Below, in pieces: positions 1 through 8,553 of a stretch of 64,000 nucleotides of DNA. The stretch is from NCBI RefSeq assembly GCF_900111745.1, contig NZ_FOIJ01000002.1, positions 859,980-923,979 on the forward strand, written 5' to 3'. This stretch comes from Stigmatella erecta (GTDB lineage Bacteria > Myxococcota > Myxococcia > Myxococcales > Myxococcaceae). Each line of letters starts with the position of its first letter. Positions within the stretch are counted from its first letter, which is position 1. The position numbers and the translations under genes are program-made. The notes beneath the pieces were generated by a model. That model was not told where the DNA came from. It did no database searches and worked only from the letters and a program-made list of their open reading frames with translations.

Positions 1-41
1 TGCACGGGGGACCGGCCTGTACCGGAGCCTCTCAGGCGCGG

Positions 42-1556
42 CTACCCGTTGCGGCGCACCATCGAGACCTCGAACTGCCGGTCAGAGACGTAGCCGTTGG
101 CCTGCTTGCCCGGGCGGTACATCTTGCCGGTGTCCTCCATGTAGAAGCGGTTGTCCGGGTTGGTGTCGGCCCCCTTGGACGTCTGCGTCGTGCCTGGGTC
201 GTGAAAGGTGTAGTAGGCACGGCCCTTGTCGTCGACGCCGCGGCCGGTAATGACCACGAAGTGGTCCGTGAGCCCGTCCGCGTTGTAGTTGGCGTCCTTG
301 TGGCTGACGCCCACGACCACGGGCTTGCCCGCATCGAGCTGTGAGTCGATGTACTTGCGGCCCTCGGCGGCCTTTTTCGGGTCCACCGTCACCTGGCCCT
401 TGGAGTTCTCCCCCGTGGCCACCTGAATGCGGTCGCCGGGGCCCGTCACGTTGGCGCCGGCCGCCTTGGCCATGGAGACCGCCGCCTTGAAGCACGCTTT
501 GCCGCCCGGGGTGTAGCCGTGGCCGCCCTCGAACTGGCTGTAGTACGGGACCTTGACCTGCTTGGCCTCGGCCGAGACCGGCTTGTTGACGGAGCCCGTG
601 CCGGTCACCGGCTTGCCGTCCGGCTTCGGGGCAGACTCCGTCCTCCCCGCGGCCTGCTCCTTCTTGAGCTGGGCCAGGGCGTCCTTCGACTCGTTCTTGA
701 AACGGTTCGCCACGCCCTCCTGCATACCGCGCGAGCTGCTGCTGAAATGCACCAGCTCGCCCCCCTCGTTGCGGCGGCCGCGCTCGGCGTAGACGGCCTT
801 GATGATCTCCTCGTCGCTCATCTTCGACGGATCCTTGCCCTTGAGCGCAGCCTTGAAGACGTCGTCGGAGTTGTTGCGGTGCTGGACGGCGGTGGACCAG
901 GCCACATCCTGCAGTGTCTTCGAGCGTGTGGTGACGTCCAGGCCCGTGGTCTTCTGGATGTCAGCAACCGCGGGGCCATGGTGCGTGCGCGCGATGGCGT
1001 CGTGCTGAGCCTTGAAGAAGCCCTCGGGATCCTTCTTGGCCAGATCCTTCCAGGCTGCAGTGAACTCAGGGGAACCGGGCGTCTTGCCGGCCAGCGCCTT
1101 GTGGTACTCGGGATAGGTGTTCTTCAACCCATTCACGAATTCCTTGGCCGATCCCGACTTGCTGGAGAACTGGTAGGAACCATAGGACACGCCCCCCTTG
1201 TCCCCCTTGCCCGTGGACACGGTGCCAGGACCGGTCGCCTCGTATTTGCGGCTCAGAGCGCCCAGGTCCGCGGGGACGCTGCCGCCCTTTCCAGCCCCGG
1301 TGGGCTTCGCACTGGCGCCCGCGGGCTGGTAGCTGTCCACCCGCATCGGCGCTCCAGTTGCCCGGCCGCCTTGCGTGGAGCCGGCCGGCTTCGTATCGAA
1401 GCCATCGGCGATGCGCAGCACCTGGCCTGCGCTGATGCGGTCCGGGTCCTTGAGCTTGTTGTCCTTGACCAGCGCATCCACAGTGGTGCTGTTGCGCTTG
1501 GCGATGGCCGACAGCGTGTCGCCCGACCGCACTTTGTAGTTGCTGACGCCCGTCAT
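42..1556 (-). CDS. LysM protein with lysozyme-like middle and C39-like peptidase end
   Basis: A 504-residue protein, probably a secreted or effector-type cell-wall enzyme. Residues about 6-49 form a LysM peptidoglycan-binding domain (YKVRSGDTLSAIAKRN). A Pro/Gly/Lys linker leads to a middle domain containing GGVSYGSYQFSSKSG, a pattern I associate with lysozyme-like modules of phage-tail or type VI type. The last 165 residues resemble a C39-like cysteine peptidase: Cys in GGKACFKAA, His in DHFVVITG and Asp in HDPG form a plausible triad. The ATG at 1556 is preferred to the upstream in-frame ATG at 1589 because AGGGGA sits 6 bases before it. There is no classical signal peptide, so export would need a dedicated system. 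Domain calls come from motifs only; the middle domain is the least certain. Confidence 0.72.
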   Translation of the reverse strand: MTGVSNYKVRSGDTLSAIAKRNSTTVDALVKDNKLKDPDRISAGQVLRIADGFDTKPAGSTQGGRATGAPMRVDSYQPAGASAKPTGAGKGGSVPADLGALSRKYEATGPGTVSTGKGDKGGVSYGSYQFSSKSGSAKEFVNGLKNTYPEYHKALAGKTPGSPEFTAAWKDLAKKDPEGFFKAQHDAIARTHHGPAVADIQKTTGLDVTTRSKTLQDVAWSTAVQHRNNSDDVFKAALKGKDPSKMSDEEIIKAVYAERGRRNEGGELVHFSSSSRGMQEGVANRFKNESKDALAQLKKEQAAGRTESAPKPDGKPVTGTGSVNKPVSAEAKQVKVPYYSQFEGGHGYTPGGKACFKAAVSMAKAAGANVTGPGDRIQVATGENSKGQVTVDPKKAAEGRKYIDSQLDAGKPVVVGVSHKDANYNADGLTDHFVVITGRGVDDKGRAYYTFHDPGTTQTSKGADTNPDNRFYMEDTGKMYRPGKQANGYVSDRQFEVSMVRRNG

Positions 1557-1714
1557 TGTTTTCCCCTGTACCGTAGGCTTGCTGCCCACGGTTCACTCGA
1601 CGTCCCGCCGAGGGTTTCCTCCTATCATCGCCAAGTTCCAGCGTTCGTTGACGGGGCGGAGGGTTCCCGGCAGCAGCCTGAAAGGGCGGCGAGCGGCCTG
1701 AAGGGGCTGGTGAG

Positions 1715-1742
1715 CCCCTTGGGTTCCAAGGAACCAAGGAGG
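1715..1742 (+). promoter_or_regulatory. Leader hairpin enclosing the ribosome binding site of the next gene
   Basis: The perfect Shine-Dalgarno AAGGAGG at 1736-1742, 8 bases before the ATG at 1751, is the 3' arm of an inverted repeat. Bases 1715-1726 pair with 1731-1742 around the loop CAAG, giving 11 pairs with two single-base bulges. In RNA this would hide the whole ribosome binding site. Pairing is read directly from the sequence; a regulatory role is inference. Just upstream, 1676-1695 and 1696-1715 look like an imperfect 20-base duplication beginning GCCTGAA. Confidence 0.5.
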
Positions 1743-1750
1743 GCACGGCG

Positions 1751-2737
1751 ATGAGGAGACGAGCTGGGATAGGCCTGATGGTGGTGTGGGCGGCAACGGC
1801 GGTGGCCCAACCCGCGGAGGATGTCTCGGGGGTGTACCGCAAGGACGGGGGGGAGCTGGTGATCCTCCAAGGAGCAAAGGAGACGCTGCTGCATTACGGG
1901 GCCGGCTTTCCACAAGGGCAGAGCGTGGGTACGTGTGAATGCCCACTGGTGCTGCAGCGCAAGGCGTCGGCCACACGCTGGGACCTGAAGAGTACGGACT
2001 CCGGCGACACCTGGACGCTGCGCCTGGAGCCTGGCCAATGGGTGCTCGAGGACGGGAGCCCCGCGTGCTGCGGCGCGGGTTGGCCCGGAAGCGACACCTT
2101 TCCTCGCAAGCAGGTCACACCACTCCAACGCTGCAAGGTGACGGCGCCTCGCGCCTACTTCCACGGCGTGGACGCGAACAACACGCAGCGCAAGGGCTTC
2201 GTGGTGGCGGGCGATGAGGTGCAGGCTTACGTCTCTGCTCTTGAGCCGGACCTGGTGCCTGCGCGCTTCGTAGGCCCCAAGAGCACCACGGTGGGCCTGT
2301 TGCGCCGCGAGCAGCTCGACTGCAAGACGCAGGGAACCGGCACATCGGCGGCCCCAGTGGATGTGACACCCATCGCCGGCCAGTGGGTGCAAGTGAATCG
2401 CAAGGGCAGCGGGTATGTCCTCGAACGGCCCTGCTCGGCGGACACCCCCGCTTTCTCCCTCCAGGCCAGCGGCATCCTGGAAGCCCAGTATGGCCAAGAG
2501 AGCGAGCAGTTGAAGGTAACAAGCGCCAAGCCTGGCAAGCCAGGCGCCTACACCCTAGCGGTGGCGGGCTCCAGCGGCGCGAGCGAGACGCTGGAATGGA
2601 CGGTGGCCGACGCGAAGCGGAGCATCATCCAGCTCAAGGGCGGCAAGGGCTTCTTCCGCGATGGCATGCTCTTCGTGCGCGAGGACAAAAAGGGCTCCAT
2701 CCCCGTGCGCGCCGAAAAATGCGACGAGTACGAGTAG
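1751..2737 (+). CDS. Secreted protein of unknown function
   Basis: A 328-residue protein not recognised as a named family. It opens with a short signal peptide (basic MRRR, hydrophobic GIGLMVVWAATAV, cleavage near VAQ-PAE). The mature part starts with GVYRKDGGELVI, and a similar phrase (GQWVQVNRKGSGYV) recurs near residue 215, so it may hold two related beta-rich halves. Cysteines occur in small groups (CECP near residue 60, CCG near 100, Cys residues near 130, 200 and 230 and one at the end), which fits disulphides in a periplasmic or extracellular protein. It is convergent with the histidine kinase downstream. Confidence 0.7.
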   Translation: MRRRAGIGLMVVWAATAVAQPAEDVSGVYRKDGGELVILQGAKETLLHYGAGFPQGQSVGTCECPLVLQRKASATRWDLKSTDSGDTWTLRLEPGQWVLEDGSPACCGAGWPGSDTFPRKQVTPLQRCKVTAPRAYFHGVDANNTQRKGFVVAGDEVQAYVSALEPDLVPARFVGPKSTTVGLLRREQLDCKTQGTGTSAAPVDVTPIAGQWVQVNRKGSGYVLERPCSADTPAFSLQASGILEAQYGQESEQLKVTSAKPGKPGAYTLAVAGSSGASETLEWTVADAKRSIIQLKGGKGFFRDGMLFVREDKKGSIPVRAEKCDEYE

Positions 2738-2787
2738 CTGGTTTGTCCCCTTGAAGGGCAACCCGGTCCAGACCGTGGGCCGCACGG

Positions 2788-2815
2788 CCGCATGCTCCCC
2801 AAGCGGTGCATGCGG
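2788..2815. terminator. Hairpin between convergent genes
   Basis: CCGCATGC (2788-2795) and GCATGCGG (2808-2815) form a perfect 8-base inverted repeat around 12 bases, in the gap between two convergent genes. A second palindrome, CCCTGAGCG/CGCTCAGGG at 2827-2844, overlaps the stop codon of the minus-strand kinase. Neither has a T-run, so intrinsic termination is not certain. Confidence 0.4.
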
Positions 2816-2838
2816 CTCGCAGTGCGCCCTGAGCGCGC

Positions 2839-4122
2839 TCAGGGAAACACGATGCGCAGGCGCGCCCCGCCCTCCGCCCGGTTCTCCGCGGAGAGGGTCG
2901 CGCCAAACTGCGCCAGCAGCTCGCGTGAGATGACCAGGCCCAGCCCCGTCCCCTTCTCGGGGCCCTTCGTGGTGAAGAACGTCTCGAACAGCCGGGGCAC
3001 CACCTCTGGTGGAAAACCGGGGCCATCGTCGTCCACCGTCAGCACCACGTGAGCGTCCCGCACCTCCCCGCGCACGAGAATCGTGCCTCCCTCGCGGCCG
3101 GACTCCTCGATCGCATCCCCCGCGTTGACGAGCAGGTTGAGCAGCACCTGGACCAGGCGGCGGGAGACGGCGAAGACCGTGGGCAGTTCCTTGGGCACCT
3201 CCACCTTCACGTGGGCCACGTGCTTGAGCCGCACCCCGGCCAGCCGCACGGCGTTGTCCACCACGTCCGCGAGCAGGCAGGGGCTCGGGTCCTCCACGTC
3301 CATGCGGGAGAAGCCCCTCAGGTCCGCGACGATCTGCTGGATGCGATCCAGGCCCGTGCGCGTCTCGGAGAGCACCTCCTCGAACTCCCCCCGGACCTCG
3401 GAGGGCAGGGGCAAGGCGAGCAGCTCCTTCTGGAGGAAGTGCAGGTTGGAGCGCACGAACGCCAGGGGGTTGTTGATTTCATGCATCACGTTGGCGGCCA
3501 GCCGCCCCACGGTGGCGAGCTTCTCGGACTGGGTCTGGTGGCGGACCGCCCGGGCGAACTTCTCCGCGGCCTCACGGCGGGTGCGCTCCACCCGCACCTC
3601 GTTGCGCGCCTCGAGCTCCCTGCGAAACCGTGAGGTGCCGTACTCGCCGAGGAACGTGGACAGGGCGATGAGCGACAGCCAGGCGGCGCCCTGGGAGAAG
3701 GACGTCCCCGTCTCGCGCACCTGCCACCAGGTGCCCACGAAGCAGATGACCCCACAGACCGTCGTCATGCTCGGCTCCTCCGGGAACATGAAGGCCACCA
3801 GCAGGGGGAGCGTGAACACCAGGTAGACGTAGGGGCTCTCCAGCGCCCCCGTGAGAAAGACGAGCAGCAGGTAGGAGACCGAGCCCCACACCGCATTGCT
3901 CAGAACGAGCCAGCGCCGTTCCCTCTCGGAGGCACGCGGCAGCCAGAACGCGAAGACGGCCAGCTCCACGCCCCACACCACCCGCAGCGCGAACGTCTCG
4001 GGGAAGAAGTGGGACAGGGTCAGCAGGTCCAGGACGGTCAACAGCGGCATGAGCGCCGCGAAGACCAGGATTTTCCACTCCGGGCCCGGACCGGGGCCCG
4101 AGGCCGTTGGGGTGGAAGGCAT
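2839..4122 (-). CDS. Membrane-bound sensor histidine kinase
   Basis: A 427-residue sensor kinase that would autophosphorylate His214 and pass the phosphate to an unknown regulator. About six hydrophobic segments fill residues 16-165 with no large periplasmic loop, so it probably senses membrane state or a lipophilic cue. A coiled linker (about 166-195) leads to the H-box HEINNPLAF, the N-box NLLVNAGDAI, then DDGPGFPP, FETFFTTK and GTGLGL of the ATPase domain. The ATG at 4122 is chosen because the longer ORF runs into the upstream kinase gene; this start lies 7 bases past that gene's stop and has GGAG upstream. It forms an operon with the Ser/Thr kinase. No receiver-domain protein is encoded nearby, so it is an orphan. 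Confidence 0.88.
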   Translation of the reverse strand: MPSTPTASGPGPGPEWKILVFAALMPLLTVLDLLTLSHFFPETFALRVVWGVELAVFAFWLPRASERERRWLVLSNAVWGSVSYLLLVFLTGALESPYVYLVFTLPLLVAFMFPEEPSMTTVCGVICFVGTWWQVRETGTSFSQGAAWLSLIALSTFLGEYGTSRFRRELEARNEVRVERTRREAAEKFARAVRHQTQSEKLATVGRLAANVMHEINNPLAFVRSNLHFLQKELLALPLPSEVRGEFEEVLSETRTGLDRIQQIVADLRGFSRMDVEDPSPCLLADVVDNAVRLAGVRLKHVAHVKVEVPKELPTVFAVSRRLVQVLLNLLVNAGDAIEESGREGGTILVRGEVRDAHVVLTVDDDGPGFPPEVVPRLFETFFTTKGPEKGTGLGLVISRELLAQFGATLSAENRAEGGARLRIVFP

Positions 4123-4129
4123 ATGCTGC

Positions 4130-5653
4130 TCACCACTCCAACAAAAGCTGAGCATCCATGCCAGGGGCGACCTGAAACGTCTTCTGTTGCCTGCGCCCAT
4201 CGGGCAGCACCGCCTCCACCGTGTACGCGCCTGGAGAGACTTTGTGGCGGTGCAGGGGCGCGGCCCCCAGCGAGATGCCCCCGATGGAGAGCGCCGCCCC
4301 CGCTTGCCGCGACTCAATGGTCACATAGCCGGGCGCCTCCGGGGCCGCCACGGCGGCCGAGGGAGCCGGGGGACGGGAGGTAAACCGGCGCATGGCGAAA
4401 GACGAGGAGGCCGCGCCGGGGCGGGCGGGCGTCCGGGCGGGCTCCTGCGTCCCGGCCTCTCCGGAAGGAAGGGCCTTCTCCGCGGACGGAGGGCCCTCGA
4501 GCGGCGCCAGGGCCTGGGCGTATTGCCGCGTGACATGGAGCCCCCACGGGTTCGCCAGGACGCCCATGCAGCCCGCCACCAGGAGCACCCCGGTGGCGAG
4601 CGCCGCGCCGCGCCACCCACCGGCACTGGCGCGGGGGACTGGAGGCACCGGCTCCGGCGGCGCCGGCGGGAGCACTTCCGTCACGCGGGAGGGCACCGTC
4701 GCCGTGCCCGGCGGGAACACCGCCGTCCACTCCACCTGCGCCGTGGGGACACGCGCCTTCCGGTGAACGCTCCACTGGGCGAGCCGCGCGGGCGGCCACC
4801 GCTCCTCGTCCGGCAGGGCCGTCCGCAGCGCCTCGGCGAACGCCTCCGCGCACGCGGGCCGCTCCTCCTTGTCGCGCCGCAGGGCCCACATGAGCGCGGC
4901 GTTGAGCGCCACCGGAACGTCCGCGCGGAACTGGCGCACGGGCGGAATGGGGCTCCACAGCAGCGCGCTGAGCACCGTGGCCTCGTTGGACTGGTGGAAC
5001 ACCCGGCGCCCGGTGAGCAGCTCGTGCAACACGAGCCCCAGCGAGAACAAGTCGCTCCGCGTGTCGAGTGCCTCGCCGCGCGCTTGCTCCGGGGACAGAT
5101 AGGGCAGGCTGCCCCGCACCACCCCGGAGCCCGTCTGCGTCAGCTCCAGGCCCGCCGCCTGGGCAATCCCGAAGTCGATGAGCTTCACCTTCCCCTCCGC
5201 CGTCAGGAAGAGGTTGGAGGGCTTGAGGTCCCGGTGGATGAGCCCCAGGCGGACGCCCGCCGGCGAGGGGGCGTTCTGCGCGTACGCGAGCGCCTCCAGC
5301 ACCTGGAGGCCCATCTCCACCACCATCCCGCAGGGAAGCGGCCCCTCGGAGACCAGGTCCAGGTGGGACAGGGGCAGCCCCTCCAGCCGCTCCATCACCA
5401 GGTAGAGGTCTTCCCCTTCCCGTCCCAGGTCCAGCGTCCGGACGATGTGTGGATGATCCAGCAGCGCGCCAATCCGCGCCTCGCCGATGAAGCGCCCCCA
5501 GGCCTGAGAGAGCCGCTCATCGGCGTGCAGCACCTTGAGCGCCACCCGGGCACCGGGTTGATGCGCGGGCTCCGCTTCCCAGACCTCTCCCATGCCGCCC
5601 CGTCCCAGGCGGTGCAGCAGACGATAGGGACCGAGGGTGCGCTCTCTCATCAC
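4130..5653 (-). CDS. Ser/Thr protein kinase with PEGA-type C-terminus
   Basis: A 507-residue eukaryotic-type kinase. Residues 10-280 hold the catalytic domain: glycine loop GRGGMGEV, ATP-binding Lys40 in VALKVL, catalytic loop HRDLKPSN (Asp142), DFG at 160-162, and SPEQARGE in the activation segment. A Pro-rich stretch follows, then one membrane span at about 348-367. The region outside the membrane ends in a PEGA-like domain (YVTIESRQAGAALSI, GAAPL, SPGAYTVEA), which often contacts the envelope. First gene of an operon with the histidine kinase and divergent from the FHA/sigma-54 activator; the FHA domain there is a natural phospho-Thr reader, so the three may form one pathway (inference). 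A start one codon later is equally possible. Confidence 0.92.
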   Translation of the reverse strand: MMRERTLGPYRLLHRLGRGGMGEVWEAEPAHQPGARVALKVLHADERLSQAWGRFIGEARIGALLDHPHIVRTLDLGREGEDLYLVMERLEGLPLSHLDLVSEGPLPCGMVVEMGLQVLEALAYAQNAPSPAGVRLGLIHRDLKPSNLFLTAEGKVKLIDFGIAQAAGLELTQTGSGVVRGSLPYLSPEQARGEALDTRSDLFSLGLVLHELLTGRRVFHQSNEATVLSALLWSPIPPVRQFRADVPVALNAALMWALRRDKEERPACAEAFAEALRTALPDEERWPPARLAQWSVHRKARVPTAQVEWTAVFPPGTATVPSRVTEVLPPAPPEPVPPVPRASAGGWRGAALATGVLLVAGCMGVLANPWGLHVTRQYAQALAPLEGPPSAEKALPSGEAGTQEPARTPARPGAASSSFAMRRFTSRPPAPSAAVAAPEAPGYVTIESRQAGAALSIGGISLGAAPLHRHKVSPGAYTVEAVLPDGRRQQKTFQVAPGMDAQLLLEW

Positions 5654-5726
5654 CCTTCACACCCGCCACGGGGCAAGCGCTTGCGTGTGAGGAGAGCAGA
5701 CGGCCGTCAGCGAGGCCGAGCTGGCG

Positions 5727-7136
5727 ATGACCGGGGAGATCATGCAGGCCGCTATATCATTCCAAGCGGGGATGGTCCTGCCGCCCTCGCCTCCCTGCAT
5801 GCCCCTCTCATCCCTCACACTCTCGGTCTTCCGGCACGCACATCAGGAATGGATCCGCGTCCCCACCCTGCGCGTCGTCGTGCGTCCACCGAGGGGAGAG
5901 CCGGTCGCCGCCCTGCTCGGCCTGGAGCCGATCGTGGTGGGCAGCCGGGGCGCGGATCTGCTGGTGCAGGACCGCACCATCTCGGGCCGGCACTGCCTGC
6001 TGCGGCTCACCGAGGAAGGGGTGCTGGTGAGGGACCTGGGCAGCAAGAACGGGCTGGTGCTGGGAGGGGTCCGGCTGAAGGAGGCCCTGCTGCCTCCCGG
6101 CGCCCAGGTGCGGATGGGGCAGTCCGTCCTGAGCCTGGAGCTGGCGGGCACGCCCCAGCAAAAGCCGTTGTGGCCCGAGCCTCACTTCGGCGCGGCCCTG
6201 GGCGCCAGCGTGCGCATGCGGGCCCTCTTCGCCCAGCTCCACCGGGCCGCCGCGGGCGGGGAGACGGTGTTGCTGCTGGGGGAGTCCGGCACGGGCAAGG
6301 AGCTGCTCGCCCGCGCCATCCACGATGAGAGCCCCCGCCGTGACGGCCCCTGGGTGGTGTTCGATTGCAGCGCCGTGGCCCCCAACCTCATCGAGGCGGA
6401 GCTGTTCGGCGCGGTGAAGGGCGCCTTCACGGGCGCCGTGGAGTCGCGGGAGGGGCTCGCCGGGCAGGCCCACGGCGGAACCCTCTTCCTGGACGAGGTG
6501 GGCGAGCTGCCCCTGGAGCTGCAGCCCAAGCTGCTGCGGATGCTGGAGTCCCGCGAGGTGCGCCCCCTTGGGGGCACCCAGGCCCGCAAGGTGGATGTCC
6601 GGGTGGTGGCCGCCACGCACCGCCCCCTGCGGGAGCAGGTCAGCGCGGGCACCTTCCGGCAGGACCTCTACTACCGGCTGGCCGTCCTCGAGGCCCACGT
6701 CCCCCCACTTCGCGAGCGGCCCGAGGACATCCCCCTCCTGGTGGAGCGCCTCCTCGCCGCCCAGACGCCGCCGCGCACACTGGCGGACCTGCCCCCCCAT
6801 GCCCTGGAGATGCTCCAGGCCCACCAGTGGCCAGGCAACGTCCGGGAGCTGCGCAACGCGGTGACACGGCTGACGCTCTTCCCCTCCCTCGTCTCGCTGC
6901 TCCCGGGGGCCGAGGCGGCCGCGGGGGAGCCCCCGCGGGACGGGCCCTCGCTGACCCTGCGCGAGGCACGCGAGGCGGTCATCCAATCCTTCGAGCGCGG
7001 CTTCATCCGGCGGCACCTGGACGAGAACGGGGGCAACGTCTCCGCGGCGGCGCGGCGCATGGGCATCTCCCGCCAGCTGCTCCACCGGATGATGGTGGAG
7101 CATGGGGTGCGGGCCCCCGGCGGCCGGGAGGACTGA
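5727..7136 (+). CDS. FHA-domain sigma-54-dependent transcription activator
   Basis: A 469-residue enhancer-binding protein. An FHA phospho-Thr-binding domain covers about residues 48-140 (GSR at 72-74, SGRH at 86-89, GSKNG at 105-109). The AAA+ domain has Walker A GESGTGKE (185-192), the sigma-54 contact loop GAFTGA (232-237), Walker [10 protein letters not shown], and later ATHRPL. A Fis-type helix-turn-helix ends the protein ([20 protein letters not shown]). FHA replaces the usual receiver, so control is probably by Ser/Thr phosphorylation, and the divergent kinase at 4130-5653 is the obvious partner. Starts at 5772 or 5799 (just before the first conserved part) are also possible; no ribosome binding site is decisive. 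The gene 171 bases downstream has a sigma-54-like promoter. Confidence 0.92.
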   Translation: MTGEIMQAAISFQAGMVLPPSPPCMPLSSLTLSVFRHAHQEWIRVPTLRVVVRPPRGEPVAALLGLEPIVVGSRGADLLVQDRTISGRHCLLRLTEEGVLVRDLGSKNGLVLGGVRLKEALLPPGAQVRMGQSVLSLELAGTPQQKPLWPEPHFGAALGASVRMRALFAQLHRAAAGGETVLLLGESGTGKELLARAIHDESPRRDGPWVVFDCSAVAPNLIEAELFGAVKGAFTGAVESREGLAGQAHGGTLFLDEVGELPLELQPKLLRMLESREVRPLGGTQARKVDVRVVAATHRPLREQVSAGTFRQDLYYRLAVLEAHVPPLRERPEDIPLLVERLLAAQTPPRTLADLPPHALEMLQAHQWPGNVRELRNAVTRLTLFPSLVSLLPGAEAAAGEPPRDGPSLTLREAREAVIQSFERGFIRRHLDENGGNVSAAARRMGISRQLLHRMMVEHGVRAPGGRED

Positions 7137-7185
7137 AGCCCCGGGACGGGCGGTGGAGCGCGCGTGTCTGTCCCAGGTGTCAACC

Positions 7186-7201
7186 GGGGGTTTCCACCCC
7201 C
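7186..7201. other. Inverted repeat GGGGGT-TTCC-ACCCCC
   Basis: A perfect 6-base inverted repeat with a 4-base loop lies 50 bases past the activator stop and about 65 bases upstream of the sigma-54-like promoter. It could end transcription of the activator gene or be a site for an enhancer-binding protein. The sequence does not decide. Confidence 0.35.
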
Positions 7202-7251
7202 CCGTCTCCAAGTTCTCAAAATGTCAGGAACCGCACGGTGCGAGGCCCGTG

Positions 7252-7266
7252 GGCATGGGAGGTGCA
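7252..7266 (+). promoter_or_regulatory. Possible sigma-54 promoter of the polysaccharide-lyase gene
   Basis: GGCAT at 7252-7256 and GTGCA at 7262-7266 place GG and GC exactly 12 bases apart, as in -24/-12 promoters (consensus GGCAC-N5-TTGCA; 8 of 10 defined bases fit). A start near 7277 would leave about 30 bases of leader before the ATG at 7308. The location right after a sigma-54 activator gene strengthens the case; the match itself is moderate. Confidence 0.4.
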
Positions 7267-7307
7267 GTTGGGTTCTGGACACCCCCGACCCATGGAGCTT
7301 TCCCCCC

Positions 7308-8510
7308 ATGCACAAGAAGTCCCTCTTCCTCGCCACCGCGCTGCTCGCCTCCCCGTTCGCGGGGTGTGGTCCCGGCGCTCTGTCCGACGAGGGAGCCCTT
7401 CCGCCCGTGGAGACTCAGGCGGAGGACCTCACCCTGCAGAACTGCTCGATCCTGGCCGCCACCTTGGTGACGGCCATCGGCGATGACGGCGACGGCAACG
7501 GACCGGGCAACACCCAGGACGACAACCTGGCGACGCGCTGGAGCCACCTCGGCCCCGGAAGCTGGCTGCAGTTTGATCTCGGCGCGGCGAAGAACGTCGC
7601 CGGCGCGGCGGTGGCCTGGCACCAGGGCAACCAGCGCACCAGCCCCTTCTCGCTGTCCGTCTCCACGGACGGGACGAACTTCACCTCCGTCTACAGCGGC
7701 ACCAGCAGCGGCACCACCACCGCCGCCGAGACGTACCGGTTCACCTCCCGCAGCGCGCGCTACCTGCGCATCAAGGTGGATGGCAACAGCGTGAGCCAGT
7801 GGTCCTCCATCACCGAGGCCCGGGTCTGCGCGGGCGAGGCGGCCGCAGCCGTCCCCGGCGTGGTGTGGCGCGGCGACTTCGAGACGGGGAGCATCGCCCA
7901 GTGGAGCCACACCCAGGCGGTGAGCGCGGACCGGCTGCAGATCGTCAACTCGCCTGCCCGCCAGGGCTCCTACGCCATCAAGGCCACCGTGAAGCAGGGC
8001 GATGACCCCATCAACTCGAGCGGCAACCGCAACGAGCTGGTCTACATGTCCCACGAGCCGGTGAACTCCGAGTTCTACTACCGCTGGAGCACCCGGTTCG
8101 CCTCGGACTTCCCCAGCGCGAAGACCTGGCAGCTGTTCACCCAGTGGCACCACGAGGGCAGCAGCGGCTCGCCGCCCGTGGAGTTCTACGTCTACGGCGA
8201 GGAGATCCGCCTGTCGATCGGCGGCAACACCCCGGTCATCGTCTGGAAGACGCCCCTGGTGCGCAACACGTGGCACGACTTCATCTTCCACGTGAAGTGG
8301 TCCGCCGACGCGTCCGTGGGCTTCGTGGAGCTGTACCACAACGGCCAGCTCGTGCTGCCCAAGAAGAAGATCGCGACGATGTTCTCCGGCATGCTCAACT
8401 ACCTGAAGGTGGGGCTCTACCGGAGCGACACCGTGCAGCCCGTGGGCGTCGTGTATCACGACGGCTGGGTGCAGGCCCGGACCCTGGAAGCCGTCCTGGC
8501 CGAGCCGTAA
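7308..8510 (+). CDS. Secreted lipoprotein: F5/8 C domain plus heparin-lyase-I-like polysaccharide lyase
   Basis: A 400-residue protein probably anchored in the outer membrane and cutting a uronic-acid polysaccharide. The signal peptide (MHKKSLFLATALLASPFAGC) ends in a lipobox. Residues about 45-180 fit a discoidin/F5-8 type C carbohydrate-binding domain (DNLATRWSHLGPGSWLQFDLG, then TYRFTSRSARYLRIKVDG). The rest fits the beta-jelly-roll lyase family typified by PF14099/PL20-type enzymes: VVWRGDFETG, GNRNELVY, WQLFTQWHHEG, WHDFIFHVKWS, YLKVGLYR. Start at 7308 chosen for GGAG 10 bases upstream and for the signal peptide; a longer ORF begins at 7164. The exact substrate cannot be read from sequence. 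Confidence 0.82.
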   Translation: MHKKSLFLATALLASPFAGCGPGALSDEGALPPVETQAEDLTLQNCSILAATLVTAIGDDGDGNGPGNTQDDNLATRWSHLGPGSWLQFDLGAAKNVAGAAVAWHQGNQRTSPFSLSVSTDGTNFTSVYSGTSSGTTTAAETYRFTSRSARYLRIKVDGNSVSQWSSITEARVCAGEAAAAVPGVVWRGDFETGSIAQWSHTQAVSADRLQIVNSPARQGSYAIKATVKQGDDPINSSGNRNELVYMSHEPVNSEFYYRWSTRFASDFPSAKTWQLFTQWHHEGSSGSPPVEFYVYGEEIRLSIGGNTPVIVWKTPLVRNTWHDFIFHVKWSADASVGFVELYHNGQLVLPKKKIATMFSGMLNYLKVGLYRSDTVQPVGVVYHDGWVQARTLEAVLAEP

Positions 8511-8553
8511 CCTGTTAACGTCGCCAGCCTCCACTACGCGGGAGCGCTGGCAC

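Noticed and set aside
3896..6328. 810-residue plus-strand open frame
   Set aside because: Antisense to the histidine kinase and Ser/Thr kinase genes, Arg/Gly/Pro-rich, no motif.
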